A stretch of 61,810 nt of DNA from CAXSBR01 sp964236495 (GCA_964236495.1 CAXSBR010000018.1:1-61810), one strand, 5' to 3'. Counted from the first letter of the stretch, positions 17,110-27,278 are shown. Translations and numbers: made by a program. Notes: a model not told the origin generated them from the letters alone.

Positions 17110-19659
17110 TCATGCTGCGGCGATCGCCGTGAGGATGGGCGTGCGGACGGCTTGTCGCGCCGGCCAGGCGACGAGGGCGACGGTGGCGAGCAGGCCGGTG
17201 GCGCAGCTGATCAGCAACGCCGGCACCGGCACGGTGAACTGGGCCAGTTCGGAGCTGGCGCCCGACTTCGAGAGCGCCCAGGCACCGGCCAGACCGAACG
17301 CGGCGCCCAGGAGAACGCCGTAGACGCCCATGAGCAGGGTCTCGATGCTGACGATTCGCCGTAGCTGGCCGCGGGTGACGCCCAGTGCACGCATGGTGCC
17401 GAACTCACGGTCACGTTGGTGGATGGCCAGCGTCATGGTGTTGAGGATGCCGATCAGGGCCAGCAGAACGGCCAGCGCGTCGAGGGCGTCGAAGAGGTTA
17501 CCGAGCTGCTTGACCTTGATGTTGCCCTGATGCGCCCACGAACTGGCCGTGGCGAGGGTGAGCGAGTCGTCCGGGCCGATCGCCGTACGCAGCGCTTGCG
17601 CGGTGTCGCGGCCGGCGGTGGTGGTGCCGAGAAGGGCGAGTTGTGCCCCGGCCTGGGCGGCGTGGGCGTGAAACAACGCCGGCGGGAGCAGGTAGACCGG
17701 CGAGTTGAAGCCGGGCAGGTCGTTGCTGAACACCGCACCGATATGCACGGTGCGGCTGCTGCCGTCGGGCAGCGTCAAAGTTTTCGCGTCACCGAGACGG
17801 GCCGAGCCCAGATCCGGCTGGTACACCGCTACCTGGTCACCGGCGACCGAGGCAAGCGAACCGCTGGTCCACCCGAAGTTCCACACCCGCCCGATCGTGA
17901 CCGGGTCCACCGCGCCCATGACCACCGTCGTAGCGCCTTCGCGGGCATTGCCCAGGTACACCGGGCTCACGGTGTGCACCTGCGTGTCGCTGCGAGCTCG
18001 GGTCAGCGCGGCGTTGCCGATCTGAGGCCGCCAGGTGGCGCTCGAGCTCAACACGTAGTCAGCATGCACCGCCCGGGCCGCGGTGGAGGCGGTGGACAGA
18101 TTGACCGAGGCCACCACGGAGCTGGCGAACACCACCAGGCCGACGCCGAGCATCAGGGCGTTGGCGGTGGCCGCGGTGCGCCGCGGGCTGCGCCCGGTTG
18201 CGCGGGCGGCGAGCAGACCGGACGGGCCGAACGCCGCGCGCAGCGGACGGGCCGCGAGCAGGGCCAGGCCGGTGATCAGGCTCGGACCGAAGACGATGGC
18301 GCCGGTGAAGGCTGCGAACACTCCGAGCCCGGTGAGCAGGGCGGACTTCGCCGTTACGCCGGCGGTGGTCGCCAGCACCGCAAGAACCAGCAGGCCGGCG
18401 CCGGTCAATCGTCGGGATCGCGAGGCGGCGGACTCGTCGATGTCCGGCGCGCGCAGGGCCTGCACGGGCGGCACGGCGCTCGCCTTCACCGCAGGCAGGG
18501 CCGCGGCGAGCACGGTTGCGAGTATTCCGATGACGACTGGCAGGGCCAGCGAGGACAGCGTGATCGTGGATTGGTTGCGGAACAGACTCAGGCCCAGCGC
18601 GGAGAACAGCGACGTCATGCCTCGGGCGACGCCGATGCCGGCCGCGGCGCCGACGATCGAGGCAAGAACGCCGACGGCGGCGGCCTCCCCCAGCACGGAA
18701 AACATCAGCTGGCGGCGAGTGGCGCCGATGGCCCTGGTGAGGGCGAGTTCGCGGCTGCGGCGGGCCACCGTGACGGCGAAGGTGGTCGAGATCAGGGTGC
18801 CGCCGACGACCAGGGCGATGAGCGCGAACCCGACCAGGAGGATCTGCTCGAACGACAACGACTGCGTGCGGGCGGCGTCCTGCGCCGCGGCCCACTGCGC
18901 GCCGGTCTGCGCGCTCGCGTGCGCGTTCGCGGCGGTCAGGACCGGAGCGATCGCGGACACGATGCCGCCCGGGTCGTTACCGCCGACCAGAATCTGGTCG
19001 AGGCGCGCTCCGCTGCCCAGCAGTCGGGCGGCATCAGCGCCGGCGAACAGGACGGCCGTGCTGTAGAACGGGCCGGCCGCGCTGCCGTAGGTCGCGATTC
19101 CGGTGACGGCGACCGGGTACACGCCGGTGATCGTCGCTACCTGCAGCCGTGCACCGAGCAGGATGTGGCCCGAGCGGGCGGCGGCCTGGTCGACGACCAC
19201 CTGACCGGCAGAGGTCGGGGCCTGGCCGCTGACCAGGCGGTAGGGGTTCAATCGCGCATCGGCGATCCAGTTGTAGCCCACGCCGCCGCCGCTGGACGGG
19301 TGTCCGATCACTCGCCCGTCGAGACGCTCCAGTGTCGCGGCTCCGATCTGCAGCCCGGCCACGGCGTCCACGCCGGGCACTGCGCGCACTGCGGGCACCA
19401 AGGCATCAGGCAGTGGCGCGCCGGATTCGGTGATGAACTCCCCCGGCGGGTTCGCCGTCACCGCGTTTCCGTGCACGACGGCCGCCACGTTGCGGTAGGC
19501 GGCGGCCGAGCCACTGGTGCCGTGCCCGGCGAAGCCTCCGGTCAGCAGGAGCACCGCGGTCATGAAGCTGACCGAGACCGACACCGCGACCGCGGTCATC
19601 AGCAGCCGCGCCCGGTTGTCCCAGGTGGTGCGGACGGTCAGTCGGACGACGGCGTTCAT
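17110..19659 (-). CDS. ABC transporter permease, double FtsX/MacB type
   Basis: The 849-residue protein has an N-terminal membrane anchor (residues about 15-40), a large outside domain, and two FtsX permease blocks: one at about 275-400 (TFAVTVARRSRELALTRAIGATRRQ) and one at 735-849 (HQRDREFGTMRALGVTRGQL). The two RAIGAT/RALGVT segments are the cytoplasmic coupling helices. Such permeases move lipoproteins, lipids or peptides, or act mechanically. Its gene overlaps the ATPase by four bases and abuts the kinase, suggesting a sensory complex like BceAB-RS. Substrate unknown. Confidence 0.92.
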   Translation of the reverse strand: MNAVVRLTVRTTWDNRARLLMTAVAVSVSVSFMTAVLLLTGGFAGHGTSGSAAAYRNVAAVVHGNAVTANPPGEFITESGAPLPDALVPAVRAVPGVDAVAGLQIGAATLERLDGRVIGHPSSGGGVGYNWIADARLNPYRLVSGQAPTSAGQVVVDQAAARSGHILLGARLQVATITGVYPVAVTGIATYGSAAGPFYSTAVLFAGADAARLLGSGARLDQILVGGNDPGGIVSAIAPVLTAANAHASAQTGAQWAAAQDAARTQSLSFEQILLVGFALIALVVGGTLISTTFAVTVARRSRELALTRAIGATRRQLMFSVLGEAAAVGVLASIVGAAAGIGVARGMTSLFSALGLSLFRNQSTITLSSLALPVVIGILATVLAAALPAVKASAVPPVQALRAPDIDESAASRSRRLTGAGLLVLAVLATTAGVTAKSALLTGLGVFAAFTGAIVFGPSLITGLALLAARPLRAAFGPSGLLAARATGRSPRRTAATANALMLGVGLVVFASSVVASVNLSTASTAARAVHADYVLSSSATWRPQIGNAALTRARSDTQVHTVSPVYLGNAREGATTVVMGAVDPVTIGRVWNFGWTSGSLASVAGDQVAVYQPDLGSARLGDAKTLTLPDGSSRTVHIGAVFSNDLPGFNSPVYLLPPALFHAHAAQAGAQLALLGTTTAGRDTAQALRTAIGPDDSLTLATASSWAHQGNIKVKQLGNLFDALDALAVLLALIGILNTMTLAIHQRDREFGTMRALGVTRGQLRRIVSIETLLMGVYGVLLGAAFGLAGAWALSKSGASSELAQFTVPVPALLISCATGLLATVALVAWPARQAVRTPILTAIAAA

Positions 19660-20417
19660 GCCGATGCCTGCTGCAGCTGCTCGGTCACGCTGTGCTGGGT
19701 GGGGGCGATCAGGTCGCCGACGAGGCGTCCGTCGCGCAGGAACACCGCCCGGTCGGCGAAGGACGCGCCGACGGGGTCGTGAGTGACCATCACAATGGTC
19801 TGGCCCAGGTCCCGGGCGGCATGGCGCAGGAACTCCAGCACCTCGTGCCCGGCGCGGGTGTCGAGGTTTCCGGTGGGTTCGTCGGCGAACACGATGTCCG
19901 GACGGGCGAGCAGCGCCCGACCGACCGCGACCCGCTGTTGCTGGCCGCCTGACATCTGGCCCGGGCGCCGGCCGAGCAGATCGCCCAGGCCCAGCATGCC
20001 GACCAGCTCGGCTTCGAAGGCCGGGTCAGGCCGGACGCCGGCCAGGTCCAGGGGCAGGGTCAGGTTCTCCTGCGCGGTGAGGGAGGGGATGAGGTTGTAG
20101 GCCTGGAATACGAACCCCACCTTCTCCCGCCGCAGCAGGGTCAGGTCGTGGTCGTTGAGCGATCCGAGCTCGACGCCGCCGATCGTCGCCTGCCCGCCGG
20201 TGAGCCGGTCGAGGCCGGCCAGGCACTGGAGCAGGGTCGACTTACCCGACCCGGACGGGCCCATCACGGCTGTGAACTCCCCGGTACCGAACTGAACGTC
20301 GACGTGGTCCAACGCCGCCACCTGCCGGTCTCCGGCCATATACGTCTTGGCGGCGTCGGTCAGGGAGGCTGCGAACCGCTGGGTCGGCACGGCGGTGGTC
20401 ATCGGTGCGGTTGTCAT
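19656..20417 (-). CDS. ABC transporter ATP-binding protein, MacB/LolD class
   Basis: The 253-residue ATPase shows Walker A GPSGSGKST, Q-loop FQAYNL, signature MSGGQQQRVAVGRAL, Walker B IVFADEPTGNLD and the H-loop His in VTHD. The FADEPTGNLD form is typical of the MacB/LolD/BceA group. It pairs with the 849-residue permease downstream (ATGA overlap). First gene of the transporter/two-component set, 79 bp after the SDR. Confidence 0.95.
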   Translation of the reverse strand: MTTAPMTTAVPTQRFAASLTDAAKTYMAGDRQVAALDHVDVQFGTGEFTAVMGPSGSGKSTLLQCLAGLDRLTGGQATIGGVELGSLNDHDLTLLRREKVGFVFQAYNLIPSLTAQENLTLPLDLAGVRPDPAFEAELVGMLGLGDLLGRRPGQMSGGQQQRVAVGRALLARPDIVFADEPTGNLDTRAGHEVLEFLRHAARDLGQTIVMVTHDPVGASFADRAVFLRDGRLVGDLIAPTQHSVTEQLQQASA

Positions 20418-20496
20418 AGCTCTCAGTGCACCGCCTGCGCGTGAAGCGCCCAGCTCAGCGACTGTGAAGATCGCATGTGCGTACCTCTACATCCGG

Positions 20497-21459
20497 TCAG
20501 GCGACCGTCAGCGCCGATCGGCGTACGGGTGGTTCCACGTAGGTGTCGGCCGCCAGTCCCGGCGAGCGATCCAGTTCGGGCGAGCGGTCCAGTCCGACGA
20601 GTCGAGCGCTGCCCTGCCACAGTTGAGTCATGGCGTCGTCACTGCGGGCCAATGCAGACGGGTCGGGCCAGGTCAGCTCGCCTCGCACCAAGGAGGCGTA
20701 GATGCGCTGCTCGGGCGGCAGAACGCGGTTGGTGGCGAGATCGGCCAAGGTAAGGCCGGCCTCGTCGACGGTGTTGATACGGATGACTTTGCGCGCCACC
20801 GGAACGGCGGTTCGGGCGAGCAGGCTGACCACCCGGTTCGCATCGCGGTTCAGCCCGGTCTCGGGCGTGAAGCCCGGGTTGTACGCAACCACATTCGGGT
20901 GCTGGCCCTGCAGTTGTGCGATCTTGGCGAACGCGCGCGCGGTGAGCAGGTTGCTCAGCTTCGAGCTCGCGTAGGCCCGAAAGCCTGACCGGGTGCCCAA
21001 CGACCTGGCCGGATCGGCTCGGGCGAGCAGATCGGGATAGGCATGGCGCGGCGGCGCGAGTCGGTTGATCCGGGGGTCGTGGGTGTCGCTGGTGGTCACT
21101 ACGACGGTCGCGTCGGGAGTGAGGTGCGCAGCGAGCAGACGCAACAGCAGGTAGTGCGCCAGGTGGTTCGTGGCAAACGTCGACTCGAACCCGTCTTCTG
21201 TGGTGGGGCTGGGCGCGGGCGCACTGATGCCGGCGTTGAGGACCAACGCGTCGATGGGTGTGTCGCCCAGTGCCTGGACAACCCTCTGGGCGAAGCTGCG
21301 GACGCTGGCCAGTCGGGACAGATCCAGCGCGAACGCCTCGGCATGCTCGACCTGCTTGCCGCGGCTTCCGATCATGAGGTGGGTGTCGGGCAGTGCGACG
21401 ATGCGCGCGGCCGCGACGGCTCCGAGGCCGGACGTGGCACCGGTCATGACGATGTTCAT
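20497..21459 (-). CDS. Short-chain dehydrogenase/reductase, protochlorophyllide reductase-like
   Basis: ATG 21459 is chosen because AAGGAG lies just upstream and the sequence begins MNIVMTGATSGLGAVAAARI. The 320-residue protein has TGATSGLG, NAGIS at about 84, a Ser in VTTSDTHD and YASSK as active site, and a long C-terminal substrate region, like the retinol dehydrogenase/protochlorophyllide reductase-like group. Near the C-terminus is a short repeat, LDRSPELDRSPGL. It lies between YceI and the ABC genes on one strand, probably one transcript. Confidence 0.85.
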   Translation of the reverse strand: MNIVMTGATSGLGAVAAARIVALPDTHLMIGSRGKQVEHAEAFALDLSRLASVRSFAQRVVQALGDTPIDALVLNAGISAPAPSPTTEDGFESTFATNHLAHYLLLRLLAAHLTPDATVVVTTSDTHDPRINRLAPPRHAYPDLLARADPARSLGTRSGFRAYASSKLSNLLTARAFAKIAQLQGQHPNVVAYNPGFTPETGLNRDANRVVSLLARTAVPVARKVIRINTVDEAGLTLADLATNRVLPPEQRIYASLVRGELTWPDPSALARSDDAMTQLWQGSARLVGLDRSPELDRSPGLAADTYVEPPVRRSALTVA

Positions 21460-21518
21460 GGCTCTCCTTGGGATCGGTGAACTTCGGGAATCGCTCGATG
21501 GACCGGCTGACGCCGATG

Positions 21519-22052
21519 TCACGCGCCGCTCTTGACGAAGACGGCCCGGATGCTGACCCGCGTCGCGCGGGAGGCGCCACGCGCGGTCTCCAGCACGCCC
21601 CAGTCGCCGCGGTCCAACTCCAGCTCGGCGGTCACGGTGGCGTCGGTGCCCACGACGGTGATGTGCGCGGGAACGGTCAACGCACGCTCGACGCCGTGCG
21701 CGGTGAACACGCCGTCTAAAACCACTTCGTCGTCGCCGGCGCCCGGTCGAGCGCCGGTCACGGTGTAGGTGAAGCTGGGATGGGTGTCGACGTCGAGGAA
21801 GTCGGCAGTGCGCAGATGCTTGTCGCGACGCTTGTTGCCGGTGTCGACAGAGGCGGCGTCGATCGCCAGGGACCCGCTGAGCCGGCCGTCGACGGTGAAC
21901 ACGCCGTGCCCGGCGCTGATGCCGAAGCTGCCGGTGACGGGCAGAACCCACATGGCTTTGGTGCCGAAGGTGACCGTGGACAGTGTCGGGCTCAGCGTCC
22001 AGGAGCCTGTCGTCGTGGGATCGACGGCGAGTCGGGCGGGGAATGCTGTCAT
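21519..22052 (-). CDS. YceI family protein
   Basis: The 177-residue protein has the YceI lipocalin-like signature: GSWTLSPTLSTVTFGTKAMW, then GSLAIDAASVDTGNKRRDKHLRTADFLDVDTHPSFTY. Members bind polyisoprenoids or amphiphiles; here there is no signal peptide, so it is cytoplasmic. The start has AAAGG nearby and follows the TetR gene by 30 bp. Together with the SDR it may respond to the TetR effector. Confidence 0.9.
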   Translation of the reverse strand: MTAFPARLAVDPTTTGSWTLSPTLSTVTFGTKAMWVLPVTGSFGISAGHGVFTVDGRLSGSLAIDAASVDTGNKRRDKHLRTADFLDVDTHPSFTYTVTGARPGAGDDEVVLDGVFTAHGVERALTVPAHITVVGTDATVTAELELDRGDWGVLETARGASRATRVSIRAVFVKSGA

Positions 22053-22082
22053 GGCAGTGCCTTTCTGGGAGGGGTTGCTCGC

Positions 22083-22730
22083 TCAGCGCGGTGCTAAGTC
22101 GAGATGGTGCTCGTCCGAGTGCGCAGTGGTGGGTGCGGACAAATGCGCGCCGCCGCCGAGATAGCGCAGCGCAGCACCGAATGCGTCGGCCAGCGGATCG
22201 CTCGAACCGATCCGGGCCGAGCGCTCCAGCGTCAATCTCAACGCGGCCACGATCGCGGCGGCCGACAGCCGCGCCTCGTCCTGTGACAGTTCGGCGCAGC
22301 GTTGCACGATCACGGGAACCAGTGATTCCTCGATGTCACGCAGGGCGTCGAGCCAGCGGGCTCGCAGCGCCGGAACGCCGACCAGCAGTGCGATCAGGCT
22401 GTGCACGCTGTCCGGGCCGACTGCGGAGCTGATCTGCTCGTAGGCGCCGTGCACCGCCACCACCAACGACTCCGTTGACGGCCGGGCAGCGATGGCTCGG
22501 CTCAACTGGGCGGTGCCGGCGGCGACGATGGGCGCGAGCACTTCGTCCTTGCTGGGGAAGTAGCGGTAGAACGTGCGCAGCGACACCCCTGCCTGAGCGG
22601 CGATCTCCTCGGCACCGACGGAGTCGAAACCGTCGCGCAGAAACAACGCCAGCGCCGCGCCCGCAATCTCCTGACGCGTCTCGAGCTTGCGACGCGCCGT
22701 GAGCGACCCTGGGCCGCGTTCCTCCTGCAT
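22083..22730 (-). CDS. TetR family transcriptional regulator
   Basis: The start MQEERGPGSLTARRKLETR at ATG 22730 gives 215 residues; an upstream ATG at 22766 would add 12. The DNA-binding helices are GFDSVGAEEIAAQAGVSLRTFYRYFPSKDEV. It is divergent from the MMPL transporter gene and heads the YceI-SDR-ABC run. An imperfect inverted repeat TATG-C....G-CATA at 22741-22757, upstream of its start, may be the operator. An exporter target is likely but inferred. Confidence 0.9.
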   Translation of the reverse strand: MQEERGPGSLTARRKLETRQEIAGAALALFLRDGFDSVGAEEIAAQAGVSLRTFYRYFPSKDEVLAPIVAAGTAQLSRAIAARPSTESLVVAVHGAYEQISSAVGPDSVHSLIALLVGVPALRARWLDALRDIEESLVPVIVQRCAELSQDEARLSAAAIVAALRLTLERSARIGSSDPLADAFGAALRYLGGGAHLSAPTTAHSDEHHLDLAPR

Positions 22731-22953
22731 GTCGCCACTATATGCCTCGATGACATACCGTGCCACTAAGACATCGAAAGCCAGCTAGACAACATTTGGC
22801 CGGAGACTGCTCGATCTCGTATCAGCGGCCACACACGAACTCTTCACACACCGTCCGGTAGCTCCTTCACGGTGCGCCGGTCGAATGAAAGCCAACGTCA
22901 GCGCCGCCGTTGGGCCTCGCGTTGCTCGTCCTCCGACTCGAAAGGTTCTTCTG

Positions 22954-25147
22954 ATGCGTTCTCTCGCCGCGTGGAGTTTCGCGCACCGTCGTCTCGTTCT
23001 GCTGAGTTGGGTGGTGTTGGTAGCTGCCTTGTTCGGGGTGTCTCAGGTCAGCGGGTCGGCCTACAGCAACTCGTTCTCCCTCCCCCACACCGAGTCGACG
23101 AAGGCGTTGGACCTGCTCAAGGCCAACGCCCCCGCCCAGTCCGGTGACTCCGAGCAGGTCGTCATTGCAGCCCGTGGCGGTGCCACCCTGACCGACCCTG
23201 CGGTCCGCTCGCAGGCGAACGCGTTGTTCGCCAAGCTGGCCAAGCTGCCCGACGTCAGCAGCGTCACCTCGCCCTACCTCGCGGCCGGCGCAACGCAGAT
23301 GAGCGCCCAGCGGACCGTGGCGTTCGCGACGCTGACCTACGCCAAACCGGAGAACGAGATAGCCGACGCGGCCGGCAAGACCCTCGTCGACACCGCCCGG
23401 TCCTTCCGCACCGCCCAACTCGACGTCGCCGTCGGCGGTGACGTCGCCGCCAAGACGTCCTCACCGTCGCTCGGCGGAGTCGAGTTCGGCGCGATCGCTG
23501 CGCTGATAGTGCTGGTCGTGGTGTTCGGGTCGCTGCTGGCGGCCAGCTTGCCGCTGATCTCGGCGCTGCTGGCGCTGATAGCAGCGACCAGCTCCATCGG
23601 CCTGCTCAGCCACCTGGTCACCATGCCCGACTTCGCCGGCCAACTTGTGCTACTGATCGGCCTGGGCGTCGGCGTGGACTATGCCCTGTTCATCGTCACC
23701 CGCTTCCGGCAAGGCCTCCAACGCGGTCAGGACGTCGAATCCGCGATCATCACCGCCGTCGCCACCTCCGGACGGGCGGTGCTGTTCGCCGGCGCCGTGG
23801 TCTGCATCGCGTTGCTGGGCATGATCGCCCTGGGCGTCGGGGTTCTGACCGGCCTGGGCATCGCGGCCAGCATCGGGGTGCTGTTCACGATGGCCACCTC
23901 GCTGACCCTGCTGCCGGCGATGCTCGGATTCCTGGGCCACCGAGTGCTGTCGCGCCGGCAACGCCGCCACCTTGCCGACGGCCACCAGATCCTCGAGACA
24001 GGCCTGTGGTGGCGCTGGTCGCGCTTGGTCGCCCGCCGACCGCTCGCCCCGGCCCTTGCCGCGGTGGTCGTGCTGGCCACCCTGGCGATCCCGTTCTTCT
24101 CCCTGCGCCTGGGCAACGCCGACGCCAGCAACGATCCCGCCTCGAGCACCACCCGCCAGGCCTACGACCTGCTCGCCAAAGGCTTCGGCCCCGGCTTCAA
24201 CGGCCCACTCCAGGTCGCCGTGCAAGCCGACACCCCCGCCCAACGGCAAGACCTCGCCGCGGTCACCACGGCCATCGGCAAAGACCCCGGCGTCGCGAAA
24301 GTCAGCCCTCCCCAGGTGCTGGCCACCAAGGGCAACACCCAGATCTCGACGTTCCAGATCTTTCCCACCAGCTCTCCGCAATCGGCGGCCACGTCGAACC
24401 TGGTCATCCGGCTGCGCCACGATGTGATTCCTCCGGCCGAGGCAGCCTCGGGCATCCACGTCTACATCGGCGGCGCCACCGCAACCAGCGCCGACTTCTC
24501 CAGCGTCCTGTCCTCCAAGATGCCGCTGTTCGTCGGCCTGGTCGTGCTGCTGTCGTTCCTGCTGCTCATGGTCGTGTTCCGCAGCCTGCTCATTCCGCTC
24601 ACCGCGGCGGTGATGAACCTGCTTTTCGGCCGGCGCCGCGCTCGGCGTGCTCACCGCCGCCTACGTCTGGGGCTGGGGTGGCAGCCTGCTCGGCGCCAAC
24701 TCCGGCGGTCCGATCCCGGCCTTCATACCCGTGATGGTGTTCGCCATTCTGTTCGGGCTGTCCATGGATTACCAGGTGTTCCTGGTGTCCAGAATGCAGG
24801 AGGAGTACACCAGGTCCGGGGACAATAAGGACGCCGTCACCCGCGGCCTGGCCATCACCGGACGCACCATCACCGCCGCCGCGATCATCATGATCCTGGT
24901 CTTCGGATCCTTCATTCTCGGCGGTGAACAGATCATCAAGGAGTTCGGGCTCGGCCTGGCCGTCGCCGTCGCCGTGGATGCGTTCCTCATCCGCATCGCC
25001 ATCGTGCCCGCCCTGATGTTCCTTCTGGGCCGGAGCAACTGGTGGCTGCCCGCCCCACTCGCCCGGGTACTGCCCCGCCTGCCCATGGAGGAAGAACCCG
25101 ACCTGTTCGACGAAGACCTGCCTACTGTCGCCGCCGCTGCCGTCTGA
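22954..25147 (+). pseudogene. MMPL family RND transporter, single-base frameshift
   Basis: The protein starts MRSLAAWSFAHRRLVLLSWV (ATG 22954, AAAGG upstream), followed by a first porter domain, an RND membrane block with GLGVGVDYALFIVTRFR, and a second half. At TTTT (24623-24626) the frame breaks. With one T removed it reads LLSAGAALGVLTAAYVWGWG and continues to 25147 through FGLSMDYQVFLVSRMQEEY. Full length would be about 730 residues, normal for lipid or drug-exporting MMPL proteins. The rest is intact, so this may be a sequencing error in a homopolymer, a phase-variable site or a fresh mutation. Confidence 0.88.
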
Positions 25148-25180
25148 TCTCCTCGCGGTGACTGCTCCCGCCCACCGCTG

Positions 25181-25231
25181 CCCGCTGCGGCACCGACCTC
25201 GCCACGTGCGCGAGGTCGGTGCCGCAGCGGG
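25181..25231. terminator. Long perfect hairpin after the MMPL gene
   Basis: A perfect 22-bp stem (25181-25202 with 25210-25231) and a 7-nt loop lie between the MMPL stop and the next start, ending 20 bases before it. The stem is much longer than a usual terminator and no T-run follows. It may act as terminator for MMPL and also occlude or regulate the nitronate monooxygenase start. Confidence 0.55.
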
Positions 25232-25251
25232 CGGTCGGGCAAGCTGTCGCC

Positions 25252-26328
25252 ATGGCGGTATTCACCCTCGACTCGTTGGCAGTTCCGATCGTGGCAGCAC
25301 CGATGGCCGGGGGTCCGTCGACGCCGGAACTGGCGGCGGCGGTGTCCGGCGCAGGCGGTCTCGGCTTCCTTGCCGGGGGCTACCGAGCCGCTGCCGCGGT
25401 GCGCGCGGACATCGGTGCAACCCGCTCGCTGATGCCGTCCGGCGTCGCCTTCGGAGTCAACGTCTTCGTACCATCCGGCGCCGGCGCCGGCGCCTTGGAC
25501 GTGCCCGCCTACGCGACAACCTTGAGCGGCGAAGTCGAGCGCATGCGTACCCCTCTGGGCGAACCACGCTGGGACGACGACCGCTACGACGAGAAAGTCG
25601 ACCTGCTCTGCGACGAACAGGTCCCGGTCGTCTCATTCACCTTCGGCTGTCCGCCGGTGGCCGATGTTGAACGCCTCCACCACGCCGGCTGCGCGGTCTG
25701 GGTGACCGCGACAACGCCCGACGAGGCGGCCGCAGCCAGCGCCGTGGGCGCTGACGCAGTGGTCGTGCAGGGCGTGGAAGCCGGCGGACATCGCGGCAGT
25801 TTCGACGACAGCGCGCCCGGTGACATCGGCCTGCTCTCGCTGCTACAACTGGTGCGCGGGGCGGTCGGCGAACAGGTGCCTCTGGTGGCCACCGGTGGCA
25901 TCGCCACCGGCGGCGGCATCGCCGCCGTCCTGGCCGCCGGCGCTGCCGCCGCGCAGCTGGGTACTGCGTTTGTGCTCTGTCGCGAGGCCGCTACGGCCCG
26001 CGCGCACCGCGACGCAATCGCCAACGGGCAAGCGCAGACTGCACTGACGCGCGCCTTCACCGGCCGCACCGCACGCAGCATCGTCAACCGCTTCCTGCGC
26101 GAACATTCGCCTAGCGCTCCGAGCGCCTATCCGCAGGTTCACCACCTCACCGCGCCGATCCGACTGGCGGCGCGGCAGCGCGACGACGCCGACGGTTTGC
26201 ACCTGTGGGCCGGACAGACCTACACCTTGGCCGAGTCGCTGCCGGCCGCGCAGCTGGTCGCCCAGCTTGCCGCAGCAGCCGACGACGCTCTCACCGCCGG
26301 GTTGCGCTGCCTGCACCGGTCGACCTGA
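25252..26328 (+). CDS. Nitronate monooxygenase (2-nitropropane dioxygenase family)
   Basis: The 358-residue protein starts at ATG 25252 (MAVFTLDSLAVPIVAAPMAG). FMN-binding TIM-barrel features are APMAGG, GFLAGGY, GVNVFVP, and VVQGVEAGGHRGS with the catalytic His, then VATGGIATGGGIAAVLAAGAAAAQLGTAF for phosphate binding. The enzyme oxidises alkyl nitronates such as propionate 3-nitronate. The start lies just after a long hairpin. Confidence 0.92.
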   Translation: MAVFTLDSLAVPIVAAPMAGGPSTPELAAAVSGAGGLGFLAGGYRAAAAVRADIGATRSLMPSGVAFGVNVFVPSGAGAGALDVPAYATTLSGEVERMRTPLGEPRWDDDRYDEKVDLLCDEQVPVVSFTFGCPPVADVERLHHAGCAVWVTATTPDEAAAASAVGADAVVVQGVEAGGHRGSFDDSAPGDIGLLSLLQLVRGAVGEQVPLVATGGIATGGGIAAVLAAGAAAAQLGTAFVLCREAATARAHRDAIANGQAQTALTRAFTGRTARSIVNRFLREHSPSAPSAYPQVHHLTAPIRLAARQRDDADGLHLWAGQTYTLAESLPAAQLVAQLAAAADDALTAGLRCLHRST

Positions 26329-26381
26329 TGCGCACCAGCGATCCGACTGGATAGTCGATCCGCGGTGTCTAGCATGGCGTC

Positions 26382-26966
26382 ATGTCCGTGTCGCCGCCTG
26401 CCGCCCTGGCTCGCCGCGACGCCGTCCGTAACCGCGCCGCCATACTCGTCGCGGCGCGACAGATGGCAACCGACGGCCAGGCGGTACAGCTCAATGCCGT
26501 AGCGCGGGCCGCCGACGTCGGCGTCGGCACCGTGTACCGGCACTTTCCGACCGTCGATGCGCTGGTCGAAACCCTGGTGGAAGATCGCTTCACCACGATG
26601 GCCGCCGCAGCGCAGACCGCGGCACTCGCCGCGGACCCGGCACAGGCGCTGCGCGCGTTCCTGAGCGAGTCGTTGCAGATCTACGTCGAGGACGACCTGT
26701 TCGCGGCTGCGGCGATCGCGGCGACGCCGGTACAAGCTCAGACCGAGCAGCTCCGTACCCAGCTCGGCGACAGCGTCGGCACCCTACTCGAACACGCCCG
26801 GCGCGCCGGCGCGATCCGGTCGTCGCTGTCACCGCGCGAGGCCGTGGCACTGTTGTGCGGCGTCGCATTGGCGGTGCGGATGTCACCGCCCGCCGCGCGC
26901 CGGGAAGTAGCCGACCGGTACCTCGACGCGCTGCTGGGCGGCATGTTGGCCGCGCCGGCGAACTGA
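26382..26966 (+). CDS. TetR family transcriptional regulator
   Basis: The 194-residue protein has RDAVRNRAAILVAARQMATDGQ, then VGVGTVYRHFPTVDALVETL as recognition helix region. The helix-turn-helix is complete, and the C-terminal domain resembles the SbtR-like TetR group. It follows the nitronate monooxygenase by about 50 bp on the same strand and may be co-transcribed with it. Effector unknown. Confidence 0.9.
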   Translation: MSVSPPAALARRDAVRNRAAILVAARQMATDGQAVQLNAVARAADVGVGTVYRHFPTVDALVETLVEDRFTTMAAAAQTAALAADPAQALRAFLSESLQIYVEDDLFAAAAIAATPVQAQTEQLRTQLGDSVGTLLEHARRAGAIRSSLSPREAVALLCGVALAVRMSPPAARREVADRYLDALLGGMLAAPAN

Positions 26967-27278
26967 CCGCACCGAGCCGCACTCTCCCCATGCCCATTTC
27001 CCGGTAGGCAGCTTCGACCACCGCACGCCCACACCCAAACACCCCCGCCGACGCCGGCTCCCACCTCCACGCCGACCGGGGCACCCGCCGGCTGAGGACT
27101 CGCCGCCGGTGTCGTTGATGCGTTGGCGGCCGAGCGGGTCGGGTAGCAGGTCCGTAGGTACCGCTCGATCGGGCCAACTATGTCGCCGTCGCCTCAGGGC
27201 CTGCCTCGACCCAACTCCGAGGCCGAACACAACGTCCGACACCATCATCCGGCGCAAGCTGCAACGCTCGGCCCGGTT

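Noticed and set aside
17416..19782. A 788-codon plus-strand open frame opposite the ABC permease
   Set aside because: Composition is Gly/Arg/Gln-rich and it mirrors the real permease codons; the minus strand carries clear FtsX motifs.
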